Source of the DNA: Antedon bifida
Lineage: Eukaryota; Echinodermata; Crinoidea; Comatulida; Antedonidae
DNA: 64,000 nt
Assembly (NCBI GenBank): GCA_963402885.1
Contig: OY727101.1
Coordinates: 21,614,417 to 21,678,416 of the forward strand
Direction of reading: 5' to 3'
Under the pieces are notes generated by a model, which was not told where the DNA came from, did not search any database, and saw only the letters and a list, made by a program, of their open reading frames with translations. The translations under genes and the position numbers were made by a program. This document shows, piece after piece, positions 49,401 through 60,430 of this stretch (positions within the stretch are counted from its first letter, which is position 1; the number at the start of each line of letters is the position of its first letter).

Positions 49401-52400
49401 AACTGTTGATGGAGTACAAATAGATTGAACTGCACGACTATGGATTGAAACGTCACATGCATTGCAACCATACCAAATGCTTATTTCAACTGTTGATGGA
49501 GTACAAATAGATTGAACTGCACCAGTATGGATTGAAACGTCCCATGCATTGCAACCATACCAAATGCTTATTTCAACTGTTGATGGAGTACAAATATATT
49601 GAACTGCACCACTATGAATTGAAATGTCACATGCATTGCAACCAAACCAAATGCTTATTTCAACTGTTGATGGAGTACAAATAGATTGAACTGCACCACT
49701 ATGGATTGAAACGTCACATGCATTGCAACCATACCAAATGCTTATTTCAACTGTTGATGGAGTACAAATAGATTGAACTGCACCAGTATGGATTGAAACA
49801 TCATGCATTGCAACCATACCAAATGCTTATTTCAACTGTTGATGGAGTACAAATAGATTGAACTGCACCACTATGGATTAAAACGTCACATGCATTGCAA
49901 CCATACCAAATGCTTATTGCAACTGTTGATGGAGTACAAATAGATTGAACTGCACCACTATGGATTGAAACATCACATGCATTGCAACCATACCAAATGT
50001 TTATTGCAACTGTTGATGGAGTACAAATAATTTGAACTGCACCACTATGGATTGAAACGTCACATGCATTGCAACCATACCAAATGCTTATTTCAACTGT
50101 TGATGGAGTACAAATAGATTGAACTGCACCACTATGGATTGAAACATCACATGCATTGCAACCATACCAAATGTTTATTGCAACTGTTGATGGAGTACAA
50201 ATTGAACTGCACCAGTATGGATTGAAACGTCACATGCATTGCAACCAAACCAAATGTTTATTGCAACTGTTGATAGAGTACAAATAGATTGAACTGCACC
50301 AGTATGGATTGAAACGTCACATGCATTGCAACCATACCAAATGTTTATTGCAACTGTTGATGAGTACAAATTGAACTGCACCACTATGGATTGAAACATG
50401 TAATATTACTACACTGTAGTTTGTGAATCAAAATTGACATCTAAGTTAAAAACATTGACAATGGTGAAAAAATGAACCTGACAATGAGTTTTCATTTCTT
50501 ATGAAACAAGCATTTTAACTGAATTTTTTTAGATAATTACCTTTGTATAAAAACATGTTATGAAATGTGTTTAGAAAAACAACATTATGTTAAAGATGTA
50601 CAGTATTGTCCCCAAAATATGGCAAATGTTGAGTAATAAACTTTGAATTTAAAAAAAAGTTTTTCAGGTAATATTATTTTTTCCCTGATCCAATTTTTTA
50701 ATACTGTATTTCAAATGGCCTATTCAATAAAAACATTTTTCAGGGGGCAATACAATTTAAATTAAATTTTAATAAGAATATGTCTAGTTTAATGGTTTAG
50801 TTAAAACATAGATGTTTATGTTTTAAAATAAAACATAAAAATCTATGTTTACAAATTGTCTTCAAGTTGGCGGTAAATATTGCCAATTTCATGTCTGTAT
50901 TTTTATTTATTTTTTTATTTCATCACCCTACAGTGACAAAACGTCACCATTAACAGGGTTGACAGTCATAAAATATAATATAATAGTATTATTATTATAA
51001 TGTAGTAGTAAACTGTAGTGATTTTTTTCATCATTATACTATACATAATTTAAATCTTCATAGAACAATTATCTATATTAAATATTTCATTTTTTTTTTG
51101 CATTTTTATAAAATCAACAGATCCAAATTTCTAAAATGGAGGAGTGATTTTCGGCTAAATTGCATAAGCTTTTTTGGACAGCGACGATCTTGTTTCAAGA
51201 TGTTATATTTTTAATACACATTTTCATCTTCATATGTACATTTAAGCAGGAACACCAGCTGAGAGCACAGTTTCGTTGACGCGCTGCTCATTTTGAAGTT
51301 TGTGCATCATCCATGTATAAGCTTGCGAGTGCATAAACCTTCAATGTCCTTTTGTGCACTAAACATTTATTGTTACTGTACTACTTCATCTATCTAGAAC
51401 TGTTGCTGTCCCACAGTTTGCATTTAATTTTTTTTTGTCTCTCTGCTGGATTGTTGACCTAAAAGACATCCCTCCGTTTCCATCCATTTCCTTCTTTTAT
51501 TGGAAAAAAACCTGTAAGAATGTGATGTGTAATACTTTTATTTTCTTATGCTCAATATATTTTTAGCATGGCATTACCTTTAAAAAAGTGAATGTGATTA
51601 TTACTGCACCTCTGTTAGTGTTATTGTTGCCGGCATTGTTAATGTCTCGCAAACTGTGTATGTGGGTGGATGGTAAAATTCCGTCAGTTTCGCTTGAGGT
51701 TTTTTTGTAATGCTGTGTTTTAAAATTCGAATGCATTTTCCTTTAACCATTTTTTGGTGAAGATTCTTTGAAACTTTGGTTTCATAACCCTCAAAGTCAA
51801 TGCGCGTTAGAAAACAATCTAGGTCCACGTTGTGCTGTCAAATGATGAATATGTCGTCGACATATCAAAGCCAGAGTTTTGGTCGCTTGTTGGAGTAAAG
51901 TGCTAGTTGTTAGAGCTCCTCCAGGAAGATGTTAGCAATGAGTGGATCTATTTAGCAATAAAGTAGATCCCATAGCCGTTCCTTCTGTAATTCTTTTCAC
52001 GGACACTGTGTGTGTTGCAGGATGATAAAATTCAGTCAGTTTTGATTCAGGAATGTCAATTGTTGACGTTTGGAAAATCTTTGAATCTTCCGTATAATTT
52101 GCTTCAGGTTTTTTGGTAATAGTATGTTTGATATACGGATGTGTTTTCCTTTAATCATTTCTTAAGATTTTCAGAAACTGTTGTTTCGTAAATTTGAAAG
52201 TTCTGTTCCATTGTATAGCAAAGTAATTTTGTCTGTGTAGTTCATGTGGATTACAAGACAGTTTACAAATAGCTGTAGGAACCAACTTTCCATCCCATAG
52301 AACATCAACATCAGAAATATCCCCCACCATGAAGAATAGGGCCTAGTATTTCTGTCCTCCACACTTCCCTATCTTGGAAATGTACCCAAGTTTGTTCCTT

Positions 52401-55400
52401 TCCTTTTCTACAGTTCTCCAGTTTTCTTTAGGTCTCCCCACTCTTGCTTTCAAGTGGCCATGTCAATGCTATTCTTGGTGTATTATATATTTCGGTTCAT
52501 TCTCAATACATGTCCGATCCATTTCCATCTTCCATCGATTGCTAAAACTCTCATCTTCATGGTAATAAACGGTGAAGTTTCAAACATTGATGAGCTGAAA
52601 TTTTAAAACAATATCAGAGAAAAAAAATCTACAGAATGGTACTGTATCTAAACATATCCGACATTTCAGTAACCACTGATTGGTCTAAATTAATCAAATT
52701 AGTATGAAAACACGATTGTGAACTTAGTTTGATTATTTTGCTTTTTTAAACAAAAGGAAATATTGACATTACAAAACATGACATGCATCCTCAATTTTAA
52801 CCAAGAATGTAGCATTTGAATGAATTGGTATTAAGACTAAAAGTCTCTGCCACTTGCAAGGAACTCTGGGCAATCTCCTCTTGCATCGAAGTGTAAATTG
52901 AATTCTTCTTCCGTTGATGAAGATGAGGTGATTGAGATTGTTTTTAGTCAATAAAAATAGAAATTATGTCATAATTTTTTGTCAAAAGTAAACAAAAATG
53001 TACGTAGTATTCTTTAGGCAAGATGTCTTTGAAAACTGCACATCCATAATATAAAAATGAAGCACAGAATTCAACAGCTGTAAAATTAAATAAATACAGA
53101 AGTGAATGTATTTAATTACATTCTAAGATTTCATATATTGTTATTACAGTTTGTTTCCTGCCTAAGTCTCTTAATCTTGGGCCATCCTTCCTGCTTCCTG
53201 TAGCGATGGTATTCAAACCATTTGTTATTTCGTCTTGATCTGTTCTCAAGGTCTTATTAGCTAAGATATTGCGACAAATGCAACTTGGTGTTCTCATCAA
53301 TAGCGCATTGTTAACAGTCATGTTGGTTGGATTCGATGTAGTCACAGCACGATTCAATAGTGTTGAGCTGGTCGCCTATTCTATCAAGCTTTGAGGACAG
53401 TAATATGATCAAGAGTGGAAAATTTAGCATCCATTTCCTCACAGATTCCTGTTTGGTTTGTCCAGATGTTTCTCTAGTCTTTGGACGGCTCATGTTAAAA
53501 GCTGTCTGCTCTTGCTCAGTATATAATGTAAAATATGTATAAAATTATACATACACTTTCCTAACAAAGTCATAGCAGTATTCATACTCCATTGGAGCAT
53601 CTATTAATTTAGAGATCTTTTTATATGTTGTTGTTTATTAAACTGATTCAACATACTACAAAATATTTCATGGAAAATGTCTTATTATTAGGAAGACTTT
53701 GATTTTCTTCCCACAGCATACAGATTGACAGAAGTAGTAACATTGGATTTTTACATATTGTACCTACTTCTGGATGTTACTGGTGCAATTCATATAAATA
53801 TTGTCAATCGCCAATCAATTGTTGGTGCTGTGAACTTTTGTCTAATGACAATTCCTTCTTCCATTTTATGAATTCATATATGTTTTTTGATTGTGAAATA
53901 AGTACCACAGTACTTTTTTCTAGTGTTTCTTTCATGAAAAGATGAATTAATCCTGCATTACTAAATCTTAATTCCTCTTATCCATCTAATCCATCTAACA
54001 AAAATACTATTTTGTTTTGAGCCATCTCGTGAGTCAGCATTGGATTATTTGGAAGTTTTGTGGACTTCATATCCAGTTGTTTTAAAATCTAAGATGTCTT
54101 CATCTTTTTCTAATTCTCTTACATTTATAAAAAATACAATTTTACGGATAAGTCCGTATCCCAGGTGACTGGATAAAAGTGTGTCAATCGTAAATAACAA
54201 TGGTGCCTCATCATCCAGGCCTCAGTTCTCCAATTGCTGAGGCCCACCTCTTCCATCGGGTTTAATGCCCACCACTGCACTTGGGCCTTCTATCTGTTAC
54301 TGCAGGCGAGTGGTTTGAAGCACCCTGGAACATGTATCTTACCCAGGGTCACCGTTATTTATACTGAATTTATTGCTTGATTCTGGCGTGGCAAAGCTTA
54401 AGCTTGTGTCTTCTCTCTTTACAGTCGCCTGGGAGTGACCATTCATTTGGTGCATTCAGTCCTTGTTTGCATCAATTGACAAATATCTTTTTTGATTAAC
54501 TAAATCATCATCATCAGAGTAAAGATCAATAATATCATCTAATCCATCTAACAAAAATACTATTTTGTCGTCTTGATCCATTGAGTCAGCATTGGATCAT
54601 TTGTGGACTTGTCTTCATATCCAATTAGATCTAAGATGTTATCATCTTGTCTTCATATCCAATTAGATCTAAGATGTTATCATCTTTTTCTAGCTGTTAC
54701 ATTTTTTTTTAAATGCATTCAGTCCTTGTTTGCATCAATTGTCAACTTGACAAATATTTTTCTTGATTAACTAAATCATCGTCACAGTAAAGACCAATAA
54801 TACTGTTGTCGTATTTATTCTTTGACAAATTTGAAGCTGTGATTTTACAGGTTTCTCCTCCCTCCGTTTCCCATTGTGACAGTGGTGGATTTTTTTTAGT
54901 CTTTTTTACACCATTTCTTGTGAAAGAGGACTTTATTCATCAGAGATTGTTACAAATTCGGAGGCAAATTTAAACCTGTACAAACGAAACTGTGTTCCCA
55001 GCTGGTTCTCCTCTTAAAATGTACTACAGCAACAAATTAAAAAAATACAACAGAAACAAGCCTTTAAAGGTCTAATTGCTGTCTGTTTATACTTCATATC
55101 CTTTGTTTTACAATTAGATCGAAGATGTCTTCATCTTTTTCTTACATTTAAAAAAAAATATATCATCACATTATATTTAATTATTTTAGTATATTATGTA
55201 TAATGTTATGCTGTTTTTTATATTTTAATTATTCAGTATATTGTGTATCATACTGTGCTGTTTTTTATATTTTTGGTTAAATGATTTTTTTTATCATTGT
55301 AAAATTCTTCTTGTGGACATAATTTCAATAAAGCTATGTTTTATGTTTAATGTTGTTGTTTAATGTTGTTTACTGTGGTTGTTGTCCACAGGGGTCCAGT

Positions 55401-56505
55401 TTTCTTATGGATACAGTCGGTGCAATATGTCTGGATACAAGTGGAAACATCAGTTCTGCGGTTTCTAGTGGAGGAATTTTGTTAAAACATCCTGGGCGAA
55501 TTGGACATGTAAAGACTTTTTATTTTACTTAAACCAAATATTTAGCACGAAATACAGATAAATATTACATTAATTTAGTCATTTAAAATTAGTTTTCAGA
55601 TAATGTCTGTTCTGTTCTAGCATTTTACTATTTTATTAAGGTTTAACAATTGTTTTATATTACTTTAGGCAGCCATGTTTGGTTGTGGTTGCTGGTCACA
55701 TAATTGTGAAGAAGATAACTTTGGAGTATCCTGCTCGGCAACCGGTAGTGGAGAACAGATTATACGAACAAACTTGGCTTCAAAGTGTTGCCAGAATGTA
55801 CTTAATAAAGACAACCCTTTTCAAGCTATTCAAGAAACCTTCACTAATGACTTTGTTAGTAAGTGCAGCTATTAAATTATTGTTTTATAGAAAGATTGTT
55901 AGTATTGTGGTACAGGTACAAGTCTTGTGCTTTCACATTGTTTTCTGCAATATTTTCTTTTGCTATCACAGATTTATTGTGTGCATTGCCTACTGTAGGC
56001 CTTTATAGTGGTAACCTATAATTTGTCAGATTGATGAATTAATTTTTTGTTTGTATTTACAGATAGCCCACTGCTTTGTAATGATAGTGAGAAGCTAGGT
56101 GGTGCTATTGTGTTGAGTTACAATCAAAATAATGCTGAACTTGTTTGGGCTCACACAACAGATAGCATGTGTCTGGGTTACATGTCTACTAGAGATAAAT
56201 ATCCAAAGGTATACAAAACAATTCAATCATTTGTTTACCCCTCTCAAATTCACTAATCACATACAACAAAGGGTCTCTTCGTGTCTTATAGAAGCTGCCA
56301 CCAGCTCAGCACAGGGCTGAGCTGGACCAGTACACCTTGCCTTGTTGATATAAATATATATTTTCTATCAGAAAATACAGAAAATCACATTGAAATGAAT
56401 GATGTAAACATGTTTTGCTTTGTTTAGGTCAAGATGTCAAGACTATCGAAAGAAAGCAAAACGGGTGAATCTCTTTGTCTTGGAGGCTGTGCATTTAAAT
56501 TATGA
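43475..56505 (+). CDS. TASP1: Taspase 1 (threonine aspartase), first coding exon(s) not found
   Basis: Exons 43475-43542, 45271-45339, 46099-46219, 46620-46704, 47127-47544, 55392-55508, 55669-55858, 56063-56208, 56428-56505 give 429 residues in frame to the stop. The protein is an Ntn-type endopeptidase that autocleaves into alpha and beta subunits and then cuts MLL-family proteins and TFIIA in the nucleus. Seen: [64 protein letters not shown], then the autocleavage context [12 protein letters not shown] with the nucleophile Thr kept, [25 protein letters not shown], and [12 protein letters not shown]. The alpha-chain loop before the cut (human ~50 residues) here carries 15 hexapeptide repeats. 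The missing start should encode a stretch like GFVLVHAG, ending in a codon split after its first G. No frame break is visible, so the gene is probably functional. Confidence 0.93.
47254..47523 (+). repeat. TASP1: 18-bp coding minisatellite, 15 copies of GVAKHE in Taspase 1
   Basis: The unit GGTGTAGCAAAACATGAA is repeated exactly 15 times (270 bp), always in frame. Variants by unit order: Q for K in units 4 and 12, T for A in units 9 and 15, otherwise GVAKHE. It sits between KYKRRFSE and GFQKCQE, about 12 residues before the Asp-Thr autocleavage pair. All variants keep charge and polarity, with no stop or frame change. The opposite strand is also open only because 18 is divisible by 3. Confidence 0.97.
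47566..47712. mobile_element. MITE family 1, intact copy (about 145 bp)
   Basis: Left end AGCCTTATATACACTATCAA and right end TTTGATAGTGTAGACAAGGC are inverted. The inner GTGATGTGCCCAAATATGG and CCATATATGGGTACATCAC are also inverted, so the element is nearly palindromic. TTA flanks both sides (TTA-AGCC...GGCT-TTA), which suits a Harbinger-type 3-bp target site, though a TA-type element cannot be excluded. It begins 22 bp after the donor of the repeat-bearing TASP1 exon. Confidence 0.85.
47769..48120. mobile_element. MITE family 2, 352 bp with perfect 16-bp terminal repeats
   Basis: TTAAAGATGTATTGTC (47769-47784) is the exact inverse of GACAATACATCTTTAA (48105-48120). If TTAA is the target duplication, the terminal repeat is AGATGTATTGTC, as in piggyBac-type elements. 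Related ends occur at ~24841-24856, ~18420-18500 and ~50592-50760, always in introns here. No coding capacity. Confidence 0.85.
48731..48995 (-). repeat. TASP1: 39-bp tandem array, about 6-7 copies, TASP1 intron
   Basis: The unit is AACAATGCAGGGGAAAGACA then AAAACATTGAATGACAAGG, with variation and some shortened units. Because 39 is divisible by 3 the minus strand stays open, but the repetitive Phe/Ser/His/Cys peptide is not a believable protein. Confidence 0.85.
49315..50398. repeat. TASP1: About 87-bp tandem array, about 12 copies, TASP1 intron
   Basis: The unit contains ATTGAACTGCACCACTATGG, ATTGAAACGTCACATGCATT, GCAACCATACCAAATGC and TTATTTCAACTGTTGATGGA. Spacing between AACTGTTGATGG motifs is 87 bp, with small indels near the 3' end (about 50190 and 50360). 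Open minus-strand frames here are by-products of the period. Confidence 0.92.
50400..51600. other. TASP1 intron, no gene
   Basis: AT-rich. 50592-50760 resembles a decayed MITE family 2 copy (TTAAAGATGTACAGTATTGT at the left, GGGGGCAATACAATTTAA at the right). Nothing else recognised. Confidence 0.5.
51600..52200 (-). mobile_element. Reverse-transcriptase fossil, probably Penelope-like, fragmentary
   Basis: The minus strand shows an RT signature of the Penelope type: a [10 protein letters not shown]-like segment, then KRPKLW, a YVDDIF catalytic box, and a DLDCFL-type segment downstream. Related stretches near 51640 and 52030 suggest two overlapping or rearranged fragments. It is old, broken in several places, and only a few hundred bases of the element remain. 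Confidence 0.55.
52330..52560 (-). mobile_element. LINE ORF2 C-terminal remnant
   Basis: The minus strand encodes [14 protein letters not shown], followed in other frames by [12 protein letters not shown] and [16 protein letters not shown]. This is the familiar 'RWxGHVLRM...GKRxRGRPKxTWRRTVE' end of many non-LTR retrotransposon ORF2 proteins. Frame changes show it is a decayed fragment. The adjacent 52620-53540 holds no clear gene; short minus-strand frames at 53112-53493 may be ORF1-like debris, but I cannot support that. Confidence 0.7.
53543..54165 (-). pseudogene. Broken copy of the NACHT region of the TIR-NACHT-LRR gene
   Basis: The sequence from TTATACATACACTTTCCTAA to about ACGGATAAGTCCGTATCC aligns in order with 32867-33592 of the intact gene. 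Shared runs include GGAGCATCTA, AATTTAGAGATCTTTTT, CTTCCCA, CATACAGATT and CAGTACTTTT. It is about 100 bp shorter than the parent stretch, has several indels and no long open frame. It lies in the TASP1 intron on the strand opposite to TASP1, in the same orientation as the parent. Confidence 0.85.
54449..54830 (-). pseudogene. Second NACHT-gene fragment inside a local tandem duplication
   Basis: 54536-54580 repeats the Walker B region of the NLR gene (CTAATCCATCTAACAAAAAT then ACTATTTTGTCGTC). A 38-bp unit (CTTGTCTTCATATCCAATTA ...) is doubled at 54608-54683. The flank TGCATTCAGTCCTTGTTTGC with TTGATTAACTAAATCATC appears at 54449 and again at about 54714, so a unit of about 264 bp has duplicated. 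54170-54448 carries unassigned sequence. Confidence 0.7.
55085..55150 (-). pseudogene. Third, short NACHT-gene fragment
   Basis: TTCATATCCTTTGTTTTACA ... GATGTCTTCATCTTTTTCT resembles 33481-33535 of the intact gene, between Walker A and Walker B. Only about 60 bp. Confidence 0.5.
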
Positions 56506-57290
56506 CATCTGGTCACTTCGGTTAAGGTAACATGCTGATCACAAATACTGGTTGACTAGGAGGCTGTGCTTTTCAACTATGACACCATCAAATCTGGTCA
56601 CTTCGGTTAAGGTAACATGCTGATCACAATACTGGTTGACTAGGAGGCTGTGCTTTTCAACTATGACAACATGAAATCTGGTCACTTTAGTTAAGGTAAC
56701 ATGCTGATCACAAATACTGGTTGACTGGGAGGCTGTGCTTTTCAACTATGACGTCAAATCTGGTCACTTCGGTTAAGGTAACATGCTGATCACAATACTT
56801 GTTGACTAAGAGGCTGTGCTTTTCAACTATGACAACATGAAATCTGGTCACTTCAGTTAAGGTAACATGCTGATCACAAATACTGGTTGACTAAGGAGGC
56901 TGTGCTTTTCAACTATAACAACATGAAATCTGGTCACTTCAGTTAAGGTAACATGCTGATCACAAATACTGGTTGACTAAGGAGGCTGTGCTTTTCAACT
57001 ATGACGTCAAATCTGGTCACTTTAGTTATGGTAACATGCTGATCACAAATACTGGTTGACTAAGAGGCTGTGCTTTTCAACTATGACAACATGAAGTCTG
57101 GTCACTTCGGTTAAGGTAACATGCTGATCACAAATACTGGTTGACTGCAGGCTGTGCTTTTCAACTATGACAACGTCAAATCTGGTCACTTCAGTTATGG
57201 TAACATGCTGATTACAATACTGGTTGACTAAGGAGGCTGTGCTTTTCAACTATGACAACATGAGGTCTGGTCACTTCAGGTTCATACTGA
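56481..57290 (+). repeat. TASP1: About 80-87 bp minisatellite, 10 copies, seeded by the TASP1 stop-codon exon
   Basis: The first unit is the end of the TASP1 last exon, where GGAGGCTGTGCATTTAAATT ATGA encodes G-G-C-A-F-K-L-stop. Nine further units follow, each with GGCTGTGCTTTTCAACTATG A (G-C-A-F-Q-L-stop), then TCTGGTCACTTCGGTTAAGG and TAACATGCTGATCACAAATA. Later copies share Gln and CTT/CAA changes not found in the coding unit, so they spread from an early derived copy. Confidence 0.93.
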
Positions 57291-57299
57291 TCAGAAATA

Positions 57300-58410
57300 T
57301 ACTTTCTGACAAAAAGGGGGTTGGTTTGCAACTTTTACTTACTGATATGAAAGGTTTATACATTATGTTATATTATTTTAGTGTGTTTAAAGAACACAGT
57401 ATTTTGTGATATACTATACAGGTCGGTGCGCAAAAGCGCGCGCGCAATGCAACACATTTTTTGAAAAATGTGAAATGCTTAAAATGTCCTGAAACGTGTA
57501 GAAAGTTGATTAGAAATTGATTTTTAACTTTCAAAGCGTGCGTACGCAAAAAAACCCCAATTCATTTCAAATATCTGTGTTGTTGTACCATATGTCTCTT
57601 TTGATACATTATTTATTTATATTTTATCTTTTTTTTTTTTTCTGTATACAAATTTTGCAGAAAAAAACAACTATTGACTTTAAAAAAAGGGCCAGCACCA
57701 AACAGGTAATGGTCCAGTATTATTTACCCGTAGGTACTAACCGCCCTGTTTCCAATTACACCTCCACGTACTGCACAGAGGCGTAGGCTGGTTGCTGTGC
57801 AAAAATCGTAAATAGGTCCCCGGAAATTGAATGTATACTTTGAAATATAAAACAAAATATAGGAGTCTCACTTTCCTACATTTATATATCCCTGGTTGGG
57901 GCTGAGCTAAGAACATTTTAAATAATAGAGCTGCCAAGTCCTCAATAATCGCACTTATACTTTGAAGATGTCAGGCCTAGGCCTAAAAAGGTGGGCCCAT
58001 AGTGCATGTCATTAAATTGCGTTTGATTTACTAAAATGTCTTCTCTTCCCTCCTGAATGCCTAAGGCTTTGAATGCCAAAAATCTAGAATGTGCAGGGGC
58101 GGATGGATTCAAAGGCCTGATAATTTGACATCCTTTGTCAGACTTTAGAAAGCTAATCAAAACTTTACATATATCAGCATTACATTACAAAGGATGTGTA
58201 TTTTATTCATATTTGAAGAATAGTTGTTGGCCCATAAAATATTACAGTAAAATAAATTGAAGAATAAGGGAACATTATTGCGGAAAATATGAACGGGTAA
58301 AAAGGAATATTCTTTGATATTTTTAATTCAATTTCTTTAATATAGCTCATAGGATGGCCTGATCGTGCTCTGACTGACCCCTTCATGTAATCCTGTTTGC
58401 AACCTCTTAC
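57300..58410. other. Downstream of TASP1, no gene recognised
   Basis: Includes GCGCAAAAGCGCGCGCGCAA at about 57428, unusual for this AT-rich region. The TASP1 poly(A) signal was not identified. Short open frames at 57737-58160 on the minus strand show no family resemblance. Confidence 0.5.
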
Positions 58411-58413
58411 TGA

Positions 58414-58811
58414 TCAGTAGCAACCACTGATCTTCTTTATACTTTCTGTTGAAAGAAATAAATGTTTTTTTAGTTTATTTGAGAATATTGGAGTGAGTGA
58501 TTGCAAGAGGTGCAGTGTCACTGGACCGTTCTTTAGTTGTTCTAAATAGAGCTGTGCTTGTTCATCAATCATCATGTGGACTTTAAATGGAAATATTGTG
58601 TAATATTGTATAAATCCACCATTTGTATACTTCGCTGAAGGGTGTACATCTGCGTATCCTTGTCTAACAATGTCCACCTCTTGACAAAAGTCACCATGAA
58701 AGGTCTTTTTCTTTCTGAAATCTTTTTTTTATATCTCTGTAGCACTTCTGTGCTGTCATTGGAACTTATATTTGACATATAAATTCCAGGAGGATTATAG
58801 TTGGCCAGGGC
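58414..58811 (-). pseudogene. Transposase-like gene fragment, copy 1
   Basis: The minus strand reads ANYNPPGIYMSNISSNDSTE then VLQRYKKK, and in the next frame FHGDFCQEVDIVRQGYADVH, YTNGGFIQYYTIFPFKVHMM, IDEQAQLYLEQLKNGPVTLHL, then a stop at 58414-58434. From memory this resembles a multicopy invertebrate family in which 'VTLHLDATG' follows; here the expected DATG is absent. The first part, at 58540-58811, is repeated at 59140-59402. Family assignment is tentative; it could instead be a rearranged host gene. Confidence 0.45.
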
Positions 58812-59150
58812 TTATAAAAATTAATAAAATCTTACTTACCCTTTCAACCTCGCGTCTTCGATATGCTGCAGTCCGAGGCCGCACTTTCTGTTTTTTGGGC
58901 TGGGTGGTAGACCTAATTCTTCCTCACGTACCGGAGCTTTTACGGTGGGATAAGCATTGGTTTTTAATCTTGGCCTTACTACCACCCCAGTCTTCTGCAT
59001 TTCCGAAACATGAAAATAATTTTCGATGTTACTGTTTAAAAAATGCTTGCTACATATCCTGTTTGTTCGCTTCCACAAATACCCTTGTCAACTTTACAAA
59101 GTCATTCCATTTAATGGATGGCGAGTGTGTCGTAATTGGTCTAAATAGAG
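58811..59150 (-). mobile_element. THAP-domain fragment
   Basis: The minus strand encodes SPSIKWNDFVKLTR, then in the adjacent frame W-K-R-T-N-R-ICSKHFLNSNIENYF, later RPRLKTNAYPTVKAP. This is the second half of a C2CH THAP zinc finger (W...CSxHF...LKxxAVPT). A frame change lies between the first and second parts. THAP domains occur in P-element and Kolobok-type transposases and in host factors. The fragment is sandwiched between the two copies of the neighbouring duplicated segment. Confidence 0.65.
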
Positions 59151-59402
59151 CTGATCTTGTTCATCAATCATGTGAATTTTAAATGGAAATATTGTATAAA
59201 TCCACCATTTGTATACTTCGCTGAAGGGTGTACATCTGCGTATCCTTGTCTAACAATGTCCACCTCTTGACAAAAGTCACCATGAAAGGTCTTTTTCTTA
59301 TCTTTCTTAACATCTTTTTTTTATATCTCTGTAGCACTTCTGTGCTGTCATTGGAACTTATATTTGACATATAAATTCCAGGAGGATTATAGTTGGCCAG
59401 GG
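59140..59402 (-). repeat. Transposase-like fragment, copy 2
   Basis: Near-identical to 58540-58811 (GTATACTTCGCTGAAGGGTG, ACAATGTCCACCTCTTGACA, TAGCACTTCTGTGCTGTCAT), with a few indels. A third partial copy of the last about 90 bp is at 60562-60650. Confidence 0.85.
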
Positions 59403-59419
59403 AATTTTAAAAGTGTTAT

Positions 59420-59664
59420 AATACCACATGGGCACTCCTGTCTGTTCCCTTTCTATCCCTACTAGTCGTCGACGATCACTCTTTATGTGCCTCTTTTCAC
59501 CTTCTTTGCTTTCATGGCATATTCGTCCTTCTTGCTCTACAATCATCTTTACTATTCGCTTTCCTTTTAGACTTGTCTGTATAGTAAATGTATATCTAGC
59601 ACACCCATCAAATTTACAAAGTGCTTTCAGTATATCAATTAAAATTCTTAATAAACGCATCTAA
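59420..59664 (-). pseudogene. Gene fragment with YTFTIQTSLKGKRIVKM segment
   Basis: The minus-strand frame from 59660 reads ALCKFDGCARYTFTIQTSLK, then GKRIVKMIVEQEGRICH and KRHIKSDRRRLVGIE. It lies upstream of copy 2 on the same strand and probably encodes an earlier part of the same transposase-like protein. No family named with confidence. Confidence 0.4.
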
Positions 59665-59745
59665 AGAAGAATGCAATTACATTGAGGATACACAATCTTT
59701 CCAAGAATTTTGAATTGCATAAATATTGATATGTCTGTTGTCCCA

Positions 59746-60430
59746 AAAATTTATTGAAAAATTAGACTATAATACATTATGCCTGTGGGTATGGGTAGTC
59801 TAACGCCAGTTCCCAATTGTACTCCTCCATTTCTTCGATTGTTCTCTTTAATAAGTACCACAGAGTGGGATCTGGTATAGCTATTAGAATGAACTTCCTA
59901 CACATGGCGTATCTACGTGATCAATATGTAAACTTTCCGATAGATCCTGCACAATCTCTATGGCATTATTACAAATATCCATAAGAGAAAGGCTACTGGC
60001 TTTAGAAAAACTTTGGCTGACCGGCAAATCAAAGTCCTGGTCACCAAAAACAAAATCCTCGAGTAACCCAACATCTGAGATATTACCGTCAGATACAATA
60101 TGGTTTACTTTAGCCCGCGATAGACTAACTATAGCTTCAACAGCTCTTTGGCATTCGCTAAACAAACCAAATGAAAAAAAATCCAAAAAATTTATTGACA
60201 AATTAGACTATAATACATTATGCCTGTGGGTATGGGTAGTCTAACGCCAGTTCCCAATTGTACTCCTCCATTTCTTCGATTGTTCTCTTTAATAAGTACC
60301 ACAGAGTGAAATCTGGTATAGCTATTAGAATGAACTTCCTACACATGGCGTATCTACCTGGTCAATATGTAAACTTTCCGATAGATCCTGCACAATCTCT
60401 ATGGCATTATTACAAATATCCATAAGATAA
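59746..60430 (-). repeat. 240-bp direct duplication (59746-59985 and 60186-60428)
   Basis: Both copies share ATTATGCCTGTGGGTATGGG, TTGTACTCCTCCATTTCTTC, TTCCTACACATGGCGTATCT and CTATGGCATTATTACAAATA, 440 bp apart and nearly identical. On the minus strand both encode LMDICNNAIEIVQDLSESLH with the same stop. The sequence between adds VEAIVSLSRAKVNHIVSDGN. The two copies appear to be alternative last exons made by a recent duplication. Confidence 0.85.

Noticed and set aside
49176-50399. Repetitive minus-strand proteins over the 87-bp array
   Set aside because: The period is a multiple of 3, so frames stay open; no Met or splice context fits and the composition is that of a minisatellite.
53112-53493. 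Minus-strand frames suggesting a LINE ORF1 coiled coil
   Set aside because: Only weak compositional resemblance; no conserved motif could be pointed to.
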